Below the pieces are notes generated by a model. It searched no databases. It was not told the origin of the DNA and saw nothing but the letters and a program-made list of their open reading frames with translations. Both the position numbers and the translations under genes were made by a program. DNA of 64,000 nt from Smallanthus sonchifolius (taxonomy: Eukaryota > Streptophyta > Magnoliopsida > Asterales > Asteraceae), in contig CM042042.1 of the NCBI GenBank assembly GCA_023525975.1, positions 9,121,501 through 9,185,500 on the forward strand, written 5' to 3'. Every line of letters begins with the position of its first letter. The stretch's first letter is position 1. This document shows positions 53,107 to 63,559 of this stretch, piece by piece.

Positions 53107-55418
53107 TGTGACAACCCGACATTTCAGGTCAATATCCGTACACATTATAAACAAGTTTACGTTATAATTATTTTTGGTGATTTATTTAATTTCACAAACA
53201 AGGACTTTAGAGTCTAGCAAAGATCGTACATGGTTTCAATTTATACTTGGGTAATTCTAGGGATTACCGGTGCAAGTACCAGTACAAACCGACTAAGACG
53301 AACAATAGTGGATAAATTAAATATCCAGGCGTATACGTTTCGTTGGTCAATAACTTATTCTTAGAATAAATCATATAGTATACGTAAAAGTAAACTAACA
53401 AACTCTTTCGAAAACGCTATTGGGTAGAGTCACTTTTAGGTGTTTATACCTACAAATAATCACCTCAACGGATTATACAATCCAAGATTTCAATGTTTTT
53501 CTTTAACGAGCCATAAACTTGTTAAATTTATAATACCGTGAGAAAATAAACCAAATTAAAATACCCCCTTTTGAAACTCTAATCGATATTAAGTTACACT
53601 TAAATCAAATGGTTTGATTTATTTTAACCTCAAACCCGCTTATTTGACTTCTCGGTCGAAGGGCAGAGGAAACCATCCCCAATCTCACATATTTTCAAAC
53701 TAACCCATACTCCCACTTGCGAAAAACTCAGAACATAACCATACTCCTTTCAATCAAAAACCTCACAATCCTCATTTTTCTCTCATTTTCATACGGCAAA
53801 CTTCCATTTCTCTTCAAAATCGAAGCCGAGTTTTTTTAAGCGAAATCCTACCACAATCCAGTGTTTTAAGAAGAATTTTAAGAGTTTCTGCAAAAGAGTC
53901 AAGACCATTCTCTGTTTTCTTCATCATTTTCATCTCGGTTTTAAAGGTAAAAACTCGATGTTTTTCATATTATGTTCTCTAAAACCGTAGCTAAACTTAC
54001 ATCTTATTTAAACGCAAGAAAGATAACAAGAAGAGTGTGTCGAATTCAAGTTTAAAACATAAAAATATGCAGGACTAATTCTGTGAAACAGAAGTCCAGT
54101 AATCGAAGAAACTAGGAGTTTCGATTTAACTCAATCGAAACTAGGAGTTTCGATACCTGTTGATCCATCGAAACTAGGAGTTTCGATGCCTTTTACTCAA
54201 TCGAAACTAGGTAGTTTCGATAGCAAATACTCAATCGAAACTAGGTAGTTTCGATACCTTTTTCTCAATCGAAACTAGGTAGTTTCGATAGCAAATACTC
54301 AATCGAAACTAGGTAGTTTCGATACCTTTTTCTCAATTGAAACTAGATTGTTTCGACTCCTAACCACTCCATCGAAACTAAGTAGTTTCGACACACATAT
54401 GCCCAATCGAAACTAAGAAGTTTCGACACCTGTACAACAGTCCCATTTGGGCAGCAACTCAAAACTGTTTTTATAACAAAACAAGTGTTGAACAACTAAG
54501 GAGATATTCAAACAAAAACGACCAGATTTACAAGGTCGGTGAACAATTTACAATTAAGACATTGGTCTTAACAACAATTTACCCTTGGTATCTAGGGTAC
54601 GAATAGTCAAGGTTGACTACAACAAGTTTTATCACAAGTATATACACAAACTCAAGGTGAGTTTCACGGCCCCTTTTTACTGTTTTCAATATTTGGGGGA
54701 AAAACATACTTACAATTATTTTATGGGATAACAAGAGAATAAGACACGACTTGTATGTTTACATGAGATGAGAACAACAATTTGAGGCCGGAAAAGTCCC
54801 CTGGAACAACGTAGTAACCATTAACTGTAGCCTAGGGTCCTATGAATAGTACTATGGAGAGTGACGTCTCCCGGTCATGGTTAGTCGCGCTAACCACAAT
54901 CTGGAGGATTTATGGCCGCATAGAACCGGATAACGAAATTAGGGGCGTGTACAATTGTCATGGTTTGGTTACGCCTCATGTATGAACATATTATTTGTAT
55001 TCCTAGCTAGTTTACAAATGGGTCAACAATTCTTATTCTGTTTATCACATACAACTGAAACTATTTACGAACGATTGAATTTTACAAAGAACTATTTGAT
55101 TAAACCTGTGAACTCACCAACTTCGTGTTGACAATTTTAAGTATGTTTTTCAGGTAACTGAACGTGATTTCAAGGTTAGCAATGTAGATTACATGCATGC
55201 ACGATGGATACTACTCAAGGAGGATTTCCCTTGTATAACTCATTGAGTTGAGTCATATTTGGGAAATCTTAACTTTTTGTAAACTCAGATTATGTTTTGT
55301 AATGTAAAACATTAAACTTGTTAATGTATCTATTTATCATGTATGTGTTTGCGGTAATCATATGCTTTGGAAACCATGAACGTTGCGCCTCGCGTTTCCG
55401 CCTTGGCGGGGTGTGACA
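53107..55418 (+). repeat. 5' LTR of element 3 (2312 bp)
   Basis: TGTGACAACCC to GGGGTGTGACA. It contains a C/T-rich leader-like stretch, a donor-like AAAG|GTAAAAAC near 53947, the dyad array (54102-54427), GGTGAGTTTCAC (54656-54667), the TGGTTAG/CTAACCA hairpin (54878-54896) and GTGAACTCACC (55108-55118). Confidence 0.96.
54102..54427. repeat. TCGAAACTA/TAGTTTCGA dyad array in element 3 (5' LTR)
   Basis: Ten units, such as ATCGAAACTAGGTAGTTTCG plus AT, spaced by ACCTTTTTCTCA or AGCAAATACTCA. The same array is at 62238-62563. Some units alternate in pairs, indicating duplication of two-unit blocks. Confidence 0.93.
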
Positions 55419-55422
55419 GAAC

Positions 55423-55435
55423 TGGTATCAGAGCC
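55423..55435 (+). other. Primer binding site, element 3
   Basis: TGGTATCAGAGCC four bases after the 5' LTR end; initiator tRNA-Met type. Confidence 0.93.
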
Positions 55436-55519
55436 ATTGATTATAGTGAACTAGGAATCTAAATTGGAACCTAGTCTATAATCTAAATGACTCACTAAAA
55501 CGTTTTCATAGCATAAGCA

Positions 55520-56323
55520 TTGCATGACCAGTCATTTTGTCATATGGATATTGTAGTCACAAGCATGTCGTCACATTCACATTCTGATCCCGTCTCTGAC
55601 ACTGAATCAAATGAGGAATTTTCCGCCTCATGTCCCAAAAATCAAGTACAAACCCGTAGCTCCACACCACCTAAAGTCGCCTTGGGAAAACCGCCTATCG
55701 TCTACCGAAAGAAAAGCGGAGGACCAGTTAAGGTGCAAAGCGCTAGGAAGAAGGTTCGACTTCCACGCAAAAGGAATCTAGCAGCCCGTGACCCAGAAGA
55801 CTTGGTGGCTGGTGAAGAACCACCTAGGCAAAGACCCTGCTACCACCCTACTGTGGGAACCATCCGTTGGATGCCTCGTACCCTGGCACGTTGGAGGGAG
55901 ATGGAGAGTATTCCATCTACCTTTGAGCTTGGAGAGTCTTCTAACTCCCCAACACCCCTACCCCACACTGGGGAAGCCATAGAGCTCACTGTGCCTACCT
56001 TGGTAGCTCGCGTTCGTACGCATGAGGAGCGTCTTGATGATCTCCTAGATGACATCCGGGCACAGGGGGATGCAGCCACGCGACTTCGTCAAGGACTCGG
56101 ATCTCGAGTTCAGACTCTAGATGACCGCACCCGAAACATACAGGATGCCACTAACTATCTAGAGTTGAGAGCTGACATGGACTGGCAGTTCACAGTTACA
56201 GTCCGAGACATGGTGGAGGCTCTGGAAGAAAGGACGTTGGCTGCAGAATTTGTGGCGAGAGCTAGTTTTGTCATGGCAGGACTTGCCATGATGATTGGAT
56301 TGTACTCTCACTTCTTCTTCTAA
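55520..56323 (+). CDS. Extra 267-aa ORF between 5' LTR and gag, element 3 (unknown function)
   Basis: 267 codons, about 90% identical to the frame at 7166-7969 of element 1 and exactly as long. It starts about 100 bp after the LTR and ends 256 bp before gag. The N-terminus is acidic and Ser-rich, followed by a Lys/Arg-rich stretch (about 63-92). A block at about 105-160 is the same in both copies. A charged coiled-coil-like stretch runs from about 160 to 240, and the C-terminal hydrophobic segment VMAGLAMMIGLYSHFFF ends the protein. I see no protease, envelope or RNA-binding motif. Because it is first on the RNA it could be translated by cap scanning, leaving gag to need splicing, reinitiation or another start. 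Element 2 lacks it. Role not known. Confidence 0.78.
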   Translation: MHDQSFCHMDIVVTSMSSHSHSDPVSDTESNEEFSASCPKNQVQTRSSTPPKVALGKPPIVYRKKSGGPVKVQSARKKVRLPRKRNLAARDPEDLVAGEEPPRQRPCYHPTVGTIRWMPRTLARWREMESIPSTFELGESSNSPTPLPHTGEAIELTVPTLVARVRTHEERLDDLLDDIRAQGDAATRLRQGLGSRVQTLDDRTRNIQDATNYLELRADMDWQFTVTVRDMVEALEERTLAAEFVARASFVMAGLAMMIGLYSHFFF

Positions 56324-56579
56324 ACCTATTATGGGCGGGTTGTGCCCGTAGTACATTAAGTAGTTTAAAACTTTAGTACTGATGAGGTCATGTGAACCCA
56401 TCTCTTTTGTATCCTTGTCTTTTGGAACAATGTACTATGAATGTTTTGACTATGTATGTAATGGTTTATGTTGTGATAATGGTTGTTTACATTTGACGTT
56501 GTTGTATCCTTATGTCATGAGCTATCATTATTGTCATATAATGTTGTTTCTTTTTAATTGATATGTTAGAAAGAACGTC

Positions 56580-56813
56580 ATGGCACCTAAGCGTAGGACA
56601 ACCCATAACACTACTGGAGACAACAACGAGACAATTTCTCCAAATGTGGAACAACTTATAGCACAGCGAGTAGCTGCTGCCATGCAACAGTATGAGGCGA
56701 ATCGAAATAGTGGAGGAGGAAACGGCAGTGGTACCGGTGCAGGAGGTGCAGGAGGAAGCGGTACAGCTGGAGGTTCCGGAGGTTCCGGAGGTAATAGAAT
56801 AAATAAACCGTAA
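56580..56813 (+). CDS. Gag N-terminal exon, element 3
   Basis: The frame starts MAPKRRTTHN, includes an EQLIAQRVAAAMQQYEANR helix and a Gly/Ser-rich tail. It reads 77 codons to a stop, but a GT donor at 56791 (GGAG|GTAATA) and an AG acceptor at 56861-56862 (TTCTACAG|ATGC) would remove 72 nt and join it, phase 1, to the main frame at an Asp codon. The likely coding end of the exon is 56790. Confidence 0.72.
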   Translation: MAPKRRTTHNTTGDNNETISPNVEQLIAQRVAAAMQQYEANRNSGGGNGSGTGAGGAGGSGTAGGSGGSGGNRINKP

Positions 56814-56843
56814 CACATGGTCATGATCTGAATTATTGACGTT

Positions 56844-59800
56844 ATGACTTGTAATTCTACAGATGCTCCAAATAGAAAGTGCTCCTACAAGGCCTTTCTA
56901 TCTTGCAAACCCCGTAACTTCAATGGCACCGAGGGTGCAGTTGGGCTAATGAGATGGATAGAGAAGATGGAATCAGTGATTGATATCAGTGAATGCACCG
57001 CTGACTGCATGGTGAAGTATTCTACATGCTCACTCACTGATAAAGCTTTAACCTGGTGGAATTCACAAATAAAGACTTTGGGAAGGCAGACAGCATATGA
57101 GTTGTCATGGGAAGACCTGAAGGCCATGATGATCGAGGAATATTGTCCTCGAAATGAGTTACAAAAGATCGAATCTGAAATGTGGAATTTGCAAATGACA
57201 GGAGATGATGTTGCTGGCTACACTGACCGATTCAATGAGTTAGCAATCTTGGTTCCACACATGGTTACCCCAGAATACAAGAAGGTTGAAAGATACTTGT
57301 GGGGTCTCGCACCTCAAATCCGAAGTCTGGTGACTTCATCGAACCCTATGGATACCAAGAGCGCCATAACTCTAGCATTCAAGCTAAGGGATAATGCTGT
57401 ACGTGATGGTTTATTTAAGAAGAAGGAGACCGAGGAAGGAAGGTCTGGGGAAAAGAGGAAATGGTTTGGAAAACCAATTAACCAAAACAAGAATCAAATT
57501 TACAAGAGACCTGAAACTACGAAAGCCTTTGTCGCCAACACTGTGGGACAAAATGTATATCTTGGAACATTACCGAGGTGTGACAAGTGTGGATATCATC
57601 ACAGCGAAAAGTGTATCCAATGTGGGAAGTGTAAAAAGTATGGGCACCTGGCCCATAACTGTAGGAGCAATACGAACCCTAACAAGATAAATCAAGTAGC
57701 AGGAAAAGTCAACCCAGGAACAGAAAGGATGAATCAAGGATGCTTTGAGTGTGGAGACCCAAAGCACTTCAGAAAAGACTGTCCAAAGTTGAAGAACCGA
57801 AACGACAATCAGGCCCGTGGAAGAGCATTTGTGATGGGAGCTGGTGACGCACGACAAGATCCAAACATTGTCACTGGTACGTTCCCGATAAATAATCACT
57901 ATGCCTCTATACTTTTCGATACGGGTGCTGATTTGAGTTTTGTGTCAAATGACTTTAAGTCCCTACTCGGTATTAAGCCCAGCAAACTAGAACAAAAGTA
58001 TACAATTGAATTAGCGAACGGAAAATTAATTAATACCGGAGAGGTCATTCAAGGTTGTACCTTATATCTTAAAAATCACACATTTAGTATAGATCTGTTA
58101 CCTGTTGACTTAGGAAGCTTTGACATTGTTATTGGCATGGATTGGTTGTCAAAGAATCACGCCGAGATTGTTTGTTTTGAGAAAATTGTCCAAATCCCAC
58201 TCCCAAACGGAGAAGTTCTTTCGATTCAAGGTGAAAAGAGTGGAGTAGCGTTAAGGATGATAAACTGCATGAAAACTCGTAAGTACCTACGCAAAGGCTA
58301 TTACGTATTCTTGGCTCACGTCGTCGAGAAGAAACCCGAGGAACGTCGACTTGAGGATATACCAATCGTTAAGGAATATCCTGAAGTTTTTCCTGAAGAC
58401 TTACCTGGTTTACCACCACCTAGGCAAGTCGAATTTCGAATCGATTTGGTACCAGGAGCCGCCCAGGTTGCGCGATCACCATATCGATTAGCACCTTCTG
58501 AAATGCAGGAATTATCAAATCAACTTCAAGAGTTGCTTGATAAAGGTTTCATAAGAGCGAGTTTCTCACCTTGGGGAGCTCCGGTCCTATTTGTAAAGAA
58601 AAAGGATGGAACCTTTAGGATGTGTATTGATTACCGAGAATTAAACAAGCTTACAATCAAGAACCGATACCCACTTCCTCGAATAGACGATTTGTTCGAT
58701 CAACTACAAGGTGCTAGCTTCTATTCTAAAATCGACCTACGTTCGGGATATCACCAATTAAGAATCCAAGAAGAAGATGTACCAAAGACAGCATTTAGGA
58801 CTCGATATGGCCACTACGAATTCCTAGTTATGCCGTTTGGTTTGACAAACGCACCAACTGTCTTCATGGATCTCATGAACCGCGTGTGCAAGCCATACTT
58901 GGATAAATTCGTGATTGTATTTATCGATGACATATTAATATATTCACGAACTAAGGAGGATCATGAACATCATCTTAAATTAATCTTAGAGCTACTCAGA
59001 AACGAGAAACTTTACGCTAAATTCTCTAAGTGTGAGTTTTGGATCCAAGAAGTGCATTTTCTTGGACATGTCATCAACAAGGAAGGAATTCACGTTGATC
59101 CATCTAAAATTGAAGCGATCAAAAACTGGGAAGCACCAAAGACTCCGACAGAAGTACGTCAATTTTTAGGTTTGGCCGGTTATTACAGACGATTCATCGA
59201 GAATTTTTCAAAAATAGCCTTGCCTTTAACCACATTAACCCAGAAAGAAAAGAAGTATGATTGGAATGACAAGCAGGAGTCAGCTTTCCAATTACTGAAA
59301 CAGAAGCTGTGTAGTGCACCAATCCTATCCCTTCCGGAGGGAATCGAAAATTTTGTCGTATACTGCGATGCATCACACCAAGGACTTGGTTGTGTGTTAA
59401 TGCAAAGAGACAAAGTCATCGCATATGCCTCACGACAACTAAAAGTGCACGAAAAGAATTATACGACCCACGACTTGGAATTGGGTGCAGTTGTGTTTGC
59501 GCTCAAAATTTGGAGACATTACCTTTACGGTACAAGATGTACTATCTTTACTGATCACAAGAGTCTCCAGCATATCTTTGATCAAAAGGAACTTAACATG
59601 AGACAACGTCGTTGGGTAGAACTACTAAACGATTATGATTGTGATATCCAGTACCATCCCGGGAAAGCCAATGTCGTAGCGGACGCTTTAAGTCGCAAAG
59701 AACGAGTTAAAACTCTTCGTGTTCGTGCCTTAGGATTGACAATTCATACGAATCTTACTACTCAAATTCGGATGGCACAACATGAGGCAATCAAAGAAGA

Positions 59801-61208
59801 AAACATTCAGAATGAAGCTTTACGAGGAATGATAAAGCAATTGGAGCCAAAGTCAGATGACACTTTATACTTCATGAATAGAATTTGGGTGCCATGTTTT
59901 GGTAACTTACGGGAGTTAGTTATGGACGAAGCCCACAAGTCCAGGTACTCCATTCACCCGGGTTCAGATAAAATGTATAAAGATCTAAAAGAATTATATT
60001 GGTGGCCCAATATGAAAGGAGATATTGCCACATATGTCAGTAAATGCTTAACGTGTTCAAAAGTAAAAGCCGAACATCAGAAACCGTCTGGTTTATTACA
60101 ACAACCTGAAATTCCCCAATGGAAATGGGAACAGATTTCTATGGATTTCATCACGAAATTACCCAAGACGTCTAGTGGTTATGATACCATATGGGTAATT
60201 GTCGACCGATTAACGAAATCTGCTCACTTTCTGCCAATGAAAGAAACTGACAAGACAGAGAAACTTACAAGACTCTATGTTAAAGAAATTGTGGCAAGAC
60301 ACGGAGTGCCAATTTCTATTATCTCGGATAGAGATAGCAGATTCGTGTCTAGAATCTGGAAATCATTACAAGAAGCAATGGGCACACGTCTTGACATGAG
60401 CACGGCATATCACCCACAAACAGATGGTCAAAGTGAACGGACTATCCAGACATTAGAAGATATGCTCCGTGCATGTGTAATTGATTTCGGAGGAAATTGG
60501 GATACTCATTTACCATTAGCTGAGTTTTCCTATAATAACAGCTATCATACGAGCATTAAAGCAGCACCGTTTGAAGCTTTATATGGTCGTAAATGCCGCT
60601 CACCGCTATGTTGGGCGGAAGTTGGTGAAAAACATTTGACAGGCCCTGAGATTGTCCAGGAAACCACTGATAAGATTTTCAAAATTAAGGACCGTTTGAA
60701 AGCGGCCCGAGATAGACAAAAGAGCTACGCTGACAACAGACGAAAACCATTAGAATTTCAAATTGGTGACCGAGTAATGTTAAAAGTCTCACCATGGAAA
60801 GGCGTTGCAAGGTTTGGTAACCGTGGTAAGCTCAACCCTAGATACGTTGGTCCGTTCGAAATACTGGCTAGGGTTGGCCCTGTAGCTTACAAACTCAAGC
60901 TACCACAAGAACTAAACAATATACATGATACGTTTCATGTATCAAATCTCAAGAAGTGTTTATCAGACGAGACACTAATTATACCGCCCGATGAAATTCA
61001 CATTGACGATAAACTTCATTTCATCGAGGAACCGATTGAGATATCAGATTGGAAGGTTCAAAAGCTGAGACGTAGTCGGATCAAACTGGTTAAAGTACGT
61101 TGGAACTCAAAGCGTGGTCCTGAGTATACATGGGAACGAGAGGACCAAATGAAAACAAAATACCCATCCTTGTTTGAGGATGCACCAGTTCAAGAGGATA
61201 CAAATTGA
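56844..61208 (+). CDS. Gag-pol polyprotein, element 3 (uninterrupted)
   Basis: 1454 codons. From N to C: gag domain (WWNSQIKTL block near residue 70); CCHC knuckles at about 258 (CGKCKKYGHLAHNC) and 300 (CFECGDPKHFRKDC); aspartic protease with DTGAD near 358; RT with FIDDIL near 692; RNase H with YCDASHQGLG near 839; integrase HHCC finger from about 1031; DDE core near 1100, 1162 and 1198; GPF-type module (GPFEILARVG) near 1345; and a chromodomain-like tail at about 1390-1445 (IEEPIEISDW, TWERE). If the gag intron is used, translation begins at 56580 and enters this frame at 56863; the ATG at 56844 would then be intronic. No stop, frameshift or missing catalytic residue was seen. Confidence 0.93.
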   Translation: MTCNSTDAPNRKCSYKAFLSCKPRNFNGTEGAVGLMRWIEKMESVIDISECTADCMVKYSTCSLTDKALTWWNSQIKTLGRQTAYELSWEDLKAMMIEEYCPRNELQKIESEMWNLQMTGDDVAGYTDRFNELAILVPHMVTPEYKKVERYLWGLAPQIRSLVTSSNPMDTKSAITLAFKLRDNAVRDGLFKKKETEEGRSGEKRKWFGKPINQNKNQIYKRPETTKAFVANTVGQNVYLGTLPRCDKCGYHHSEKCIQCGKCKKYGHLAHNCRSNTNPNKINQVAGKVNPGTERMNQGCFECGDPKHFRKDCPKLKNRNDNQARGRAFVMGAGDARQDPNIVTGTFPINNHYASILFDTGADLSFVSNDFKSLLGIKPSKLEQKYTIELANGKLINTGEVIQGCTLYLKNHTFSIDLLPVDLGSFDIVIGMDWLSKNHAEIVCFEKIVQIPLPNGEVLSIQGEKSGVALRMINCMKTRKYLRKGYYVFLAHVVEKKPEERRLEDIPIVKEYPEVFPEDLPGLPPPRQVEFRIDLVPGAAQVARSPYRLAPSEMQELSNQLQELLDKGFIRASFSPWGAPVLFVKKKDGTFRMCIDYRELNKLTIKNRYPLPRIDDLFDQLQGASFYSKIDLRSGYHQLRIQEEDVPKTAFRTRYGHYEFLVMPFGLTNAPTVFMDLMNRVCKPYLDKFVIVFIDDILIYSRTKEDHEHHLKLILELLRNEKLYAKFSKCEFWIQEVHFLGHVINKEGIHVDPSKIEAIKNWEAPKTPTEVRQFLGLAGYYRRFIENFSKIALPLTTLTQKEKKYDWNDKQESAFQLLKQKLCSAPILSLPEGIENFVVYCDASHQGLGCVLMQRDKVIAYASRQLKVHEKNYTTHDLELGAVVFALKIWRHYLYGTRCTIFTDHKSLQHIFDQKELNMRQRRWVELLNDYDCDIQYHPGKANVVADALSRKERVKTLRVRALGLTIHTNLTTQIRMAQHEAIKEENIQNEALRGMIKQLEPKSDDTLYFMNRIWVPCFGNLRELVMDEAHKSRYSIHPGSDKMYKDLKELYWWPNMKGDIATYVSKCLTCSKVKAEHQKPSGLLQQPEIPQWKWEQISMDFITKLPKTSSGYDTIWVIVDRLTKSAHFLPMKETDKTEKLTRLYVKEIVARHGVPISIISDRDSRFVSRIWKSLQEAMGTRLDMSTAYHPQTDGQSERTIQTLEDMLRACVIDFGGNWDTHLPLAEFSYNNSYHTSIKAAPFEALYGRKCRSPLCWAEVGEKHLTGPEIVQETTDKIFKIKDRLKAARDRQKSYADNRRKPLEFQIGDRVMLKVSPWKGVARFGNRGKLNPRYVGPFEILARVGPVAYKLKLPQELNNIHDTFHVSNLKKCLSDETLIIPPDEIHIDDKLHFIEEPIEISDWKVQKLRRSRIKLVKVRWNSKRGPEYTWEREDQMKTKYPSLFEDAPVQEDTN

Positions 61209-61232
61209 ATTTCGGGACGAAATTCTGTTAAC

Positions 61233-61242
61233 ATGGGGAGAA
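61233..61242 (+). other. Polypurine tract, element 3
   Basis: ATGGGGAGAA abuts the 3' LTR start TGTGACAACCC. Confidence 0.9.
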
Positions 61243-63554
61243 TGTGACAACCCGACATTTCAGGTCAATATCCGTACACATTATAAACAAGTTTACGTTA
61301 TAATTATTTTTGGTGATTTATTTAATTTCACAAACAAGGACTTTAGAGTCTAGCAAAGATCGTACATGGTTTCAATTTATACTTGGGTAATTCTAGGGAT
61401 TACCGGTGCAAGTACCAGTACAAACCGACTAAGACGAACAATAGTGGATAAATTAAATATCCAGGCGTATACGTTTCGTTGGTCAATAACTTATTCTTAG
61501 AATAAATCATATAGTATACGTAAAAGTAAACTAACAAACTCTTTCGAAAACGCTATTGGGTAGAGTCACTTTTAGGTGTTTATACCTACAAATAATCACC
61601 TCAACGGATTATACAATCCAAGATTTCAATGTTTTTCTTTAACGAGCCATAAACTTGTTAAATTTATAATACCGTGAGAAAATAAACCAAATTAAAATAC
61701 CCCCTTTTGAAACTCTAATCGATATTAAGTTACACTTAAATCAAATGGTTTGATTTATTTTAACCTCAAACCCGCTTATTTGACTTCTCGGTCGAAGGGC
61801 AGAGGAAACCATCCCCAATCTCACATATTTTCAAACTAACCCATACTCCCACTTGCGAAAAACTCAGAACATAACCATACTCCTTTCAATCAAAAACCTC
61901 ACAATCCTCATTTTTCTCTCATTTTCATACGGCAAACTTCCATTTCTCTTCAAAATCGAAGCCGAGTTTTTTTAAGCGAAATCCTACCACAATCCAGTGT
62001 TTTAAGAAGAATTTTAAGAGTTTCTGCAAAAGAGTCAAGACCATTCTCTGTTTTCTTCATCATTTTCATCTCGGTTTTAAAGGTAAAAACTCGATGTTTT
62101 TCATATTATGTTCTCTAAAACCGTAGCTAAACTTACATCTTATTTAAACGCAAGAAAGATAACAAGAAGAGTGTGTCGAATTCAAGTTTAAAACATAAAA
62201 ATATGCAGGACTGATTCTGTGAAACAGAAGTCCAGTAATCGAAGAAACTAGGAGTTTCGATTTAACTCAATCGAAACTAGGAGTTTCGATACCTGTTGAT
62301 CCATCGAAACTAGGAGTTTCGATGCCTTTTACTCAATCGAAACTAGGTAGTTTCGATAGCAAATACTCAATCGAAACTAGGTAGTTTCGATACCTTTTTC
62401 TCAATCGAAACTAGGTAGTTTCGATAGCAAATACTCAATCGAAACTAGGTAGTTTCGATACCTTTTTCTCAATTGAAACTAGATTGTTTCGACTCCTAAC
62501 CACTCCATCGAAACTAAGTAGTTTCGACACACATATGCCCAATCGAAACTAAGAAGTTTCGACACCTGTACAACAGTCCCATTTGGGCAGCAACTCAAAA
62601 CTGTTTTTATAACAAAACAAGTGTTGAACAACTAAGGAGATATTCAAACAAAAACGACCAGATTTACAAGGTCGGTGAACAATTTACAATTAAGACATTG
62701 GTCTTAACAACAATTTACCCTTGGTATCTAGGGTACGAATAGTCAAGGTTGACTACAACAAGTTTTATCACAAGTATATACACAAACTCAAGGTGAGTTT
62801 CACGGCCCCTTTTTACTGTTTTCAATATTTGGGGGAAAAACATACTTACAATTATTTTATGGGATAACAAGAGAATAAGACACGACTTGTATGTTTACAT
62901 GAGATGAGAACAACAATTTGAGGCCGGAAAAGTCCCCTGGAACAACGTAGTAACCATTAACTGTAGCCTAGGGTCCTATGAATAGTACTATGGAGAGTGA
63001 CGTCTCCCGGTCATGGTTAGTCGCGCTAACCACAATCTGGAGGATTTATGGCCGCATAGAACCGGATAACGAAATTAGGGGCGTGTACAATTGTCATGGT
63101 TTGGTTACGCCTCATGTATGAACATATTATTTGTATTCCTAGCTAGTTTACAAATGGGTCAACAATTCTTATTCTGTTTATCACATACAACTGAAACTAT
63201 TTACGAACGATTGAATTTTACAAAGAACTATTTGATTAAACCTGTGAACTCACCAACTTCGTGTTGACAATTTTAAGTATGTTTTTCAGGTAACTGAACG
63301 TGATTTCAAGGTTAGCAATGTAGATTACATGCATGCACGATGGATACTACTCAAGGAGGATTTCCCTTGTATAACTCATTGAGTTGAGTCATATTTGGGA
63401 AATCTTAACTTTTTGTAAACTCAGATTATGTTTTGTAATGTAAAACATTAAACTTGTTAATGTATCCATTTATCATGTATGTGTTTGCGGTAATCATATG
63501 CTTTGGAAACCATGAACGTTGCGCCTCGCGTTTCCGCCTTGGCGGGGTGTGACA
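61243..63554 (+). repeat. 3' LTR of element 3 (2312 bp)
   Basis: Copy of the 5' LTR at an offset of 8136 bp, with two visible base differences. The dyad array is at 62238-62563 and the bracket pair at 62792-62803 and 63244-63254. Confidence 0.96.
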
Positions 63555-63559
63555 CTATG

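Larger units (their letters stand above)
53107..63554 (+). mobile_element. Ty3 (Tekay/Del-like chromovirus) element 3, complete and apparently intact, 10448 bp
   Basis: Flanked by the 5-bp target duplication CTATG (53102-53106 and 63555-63559). LTRs are 53107-55418 and 61243-63554, both 2312 bp; I found two differences (54077/62213 and 55331/63467). PBS, extra ORF, gag N-terminal exon, a single uninterrupted 1454-codon gag-pol frame and a PPT are all present, with no disabling change seen. It is the same family as element 1. The near-identical LTRs and open frames make this the best candidate in the window for a recently mobile element. Confidence 0.96.

Noticed and set aside
57394..57899. 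ORFs of 98 and 109 codons overlapping the gag region of element 3
   Set aside because: They lie in other frames of the main gag-pol ORF.
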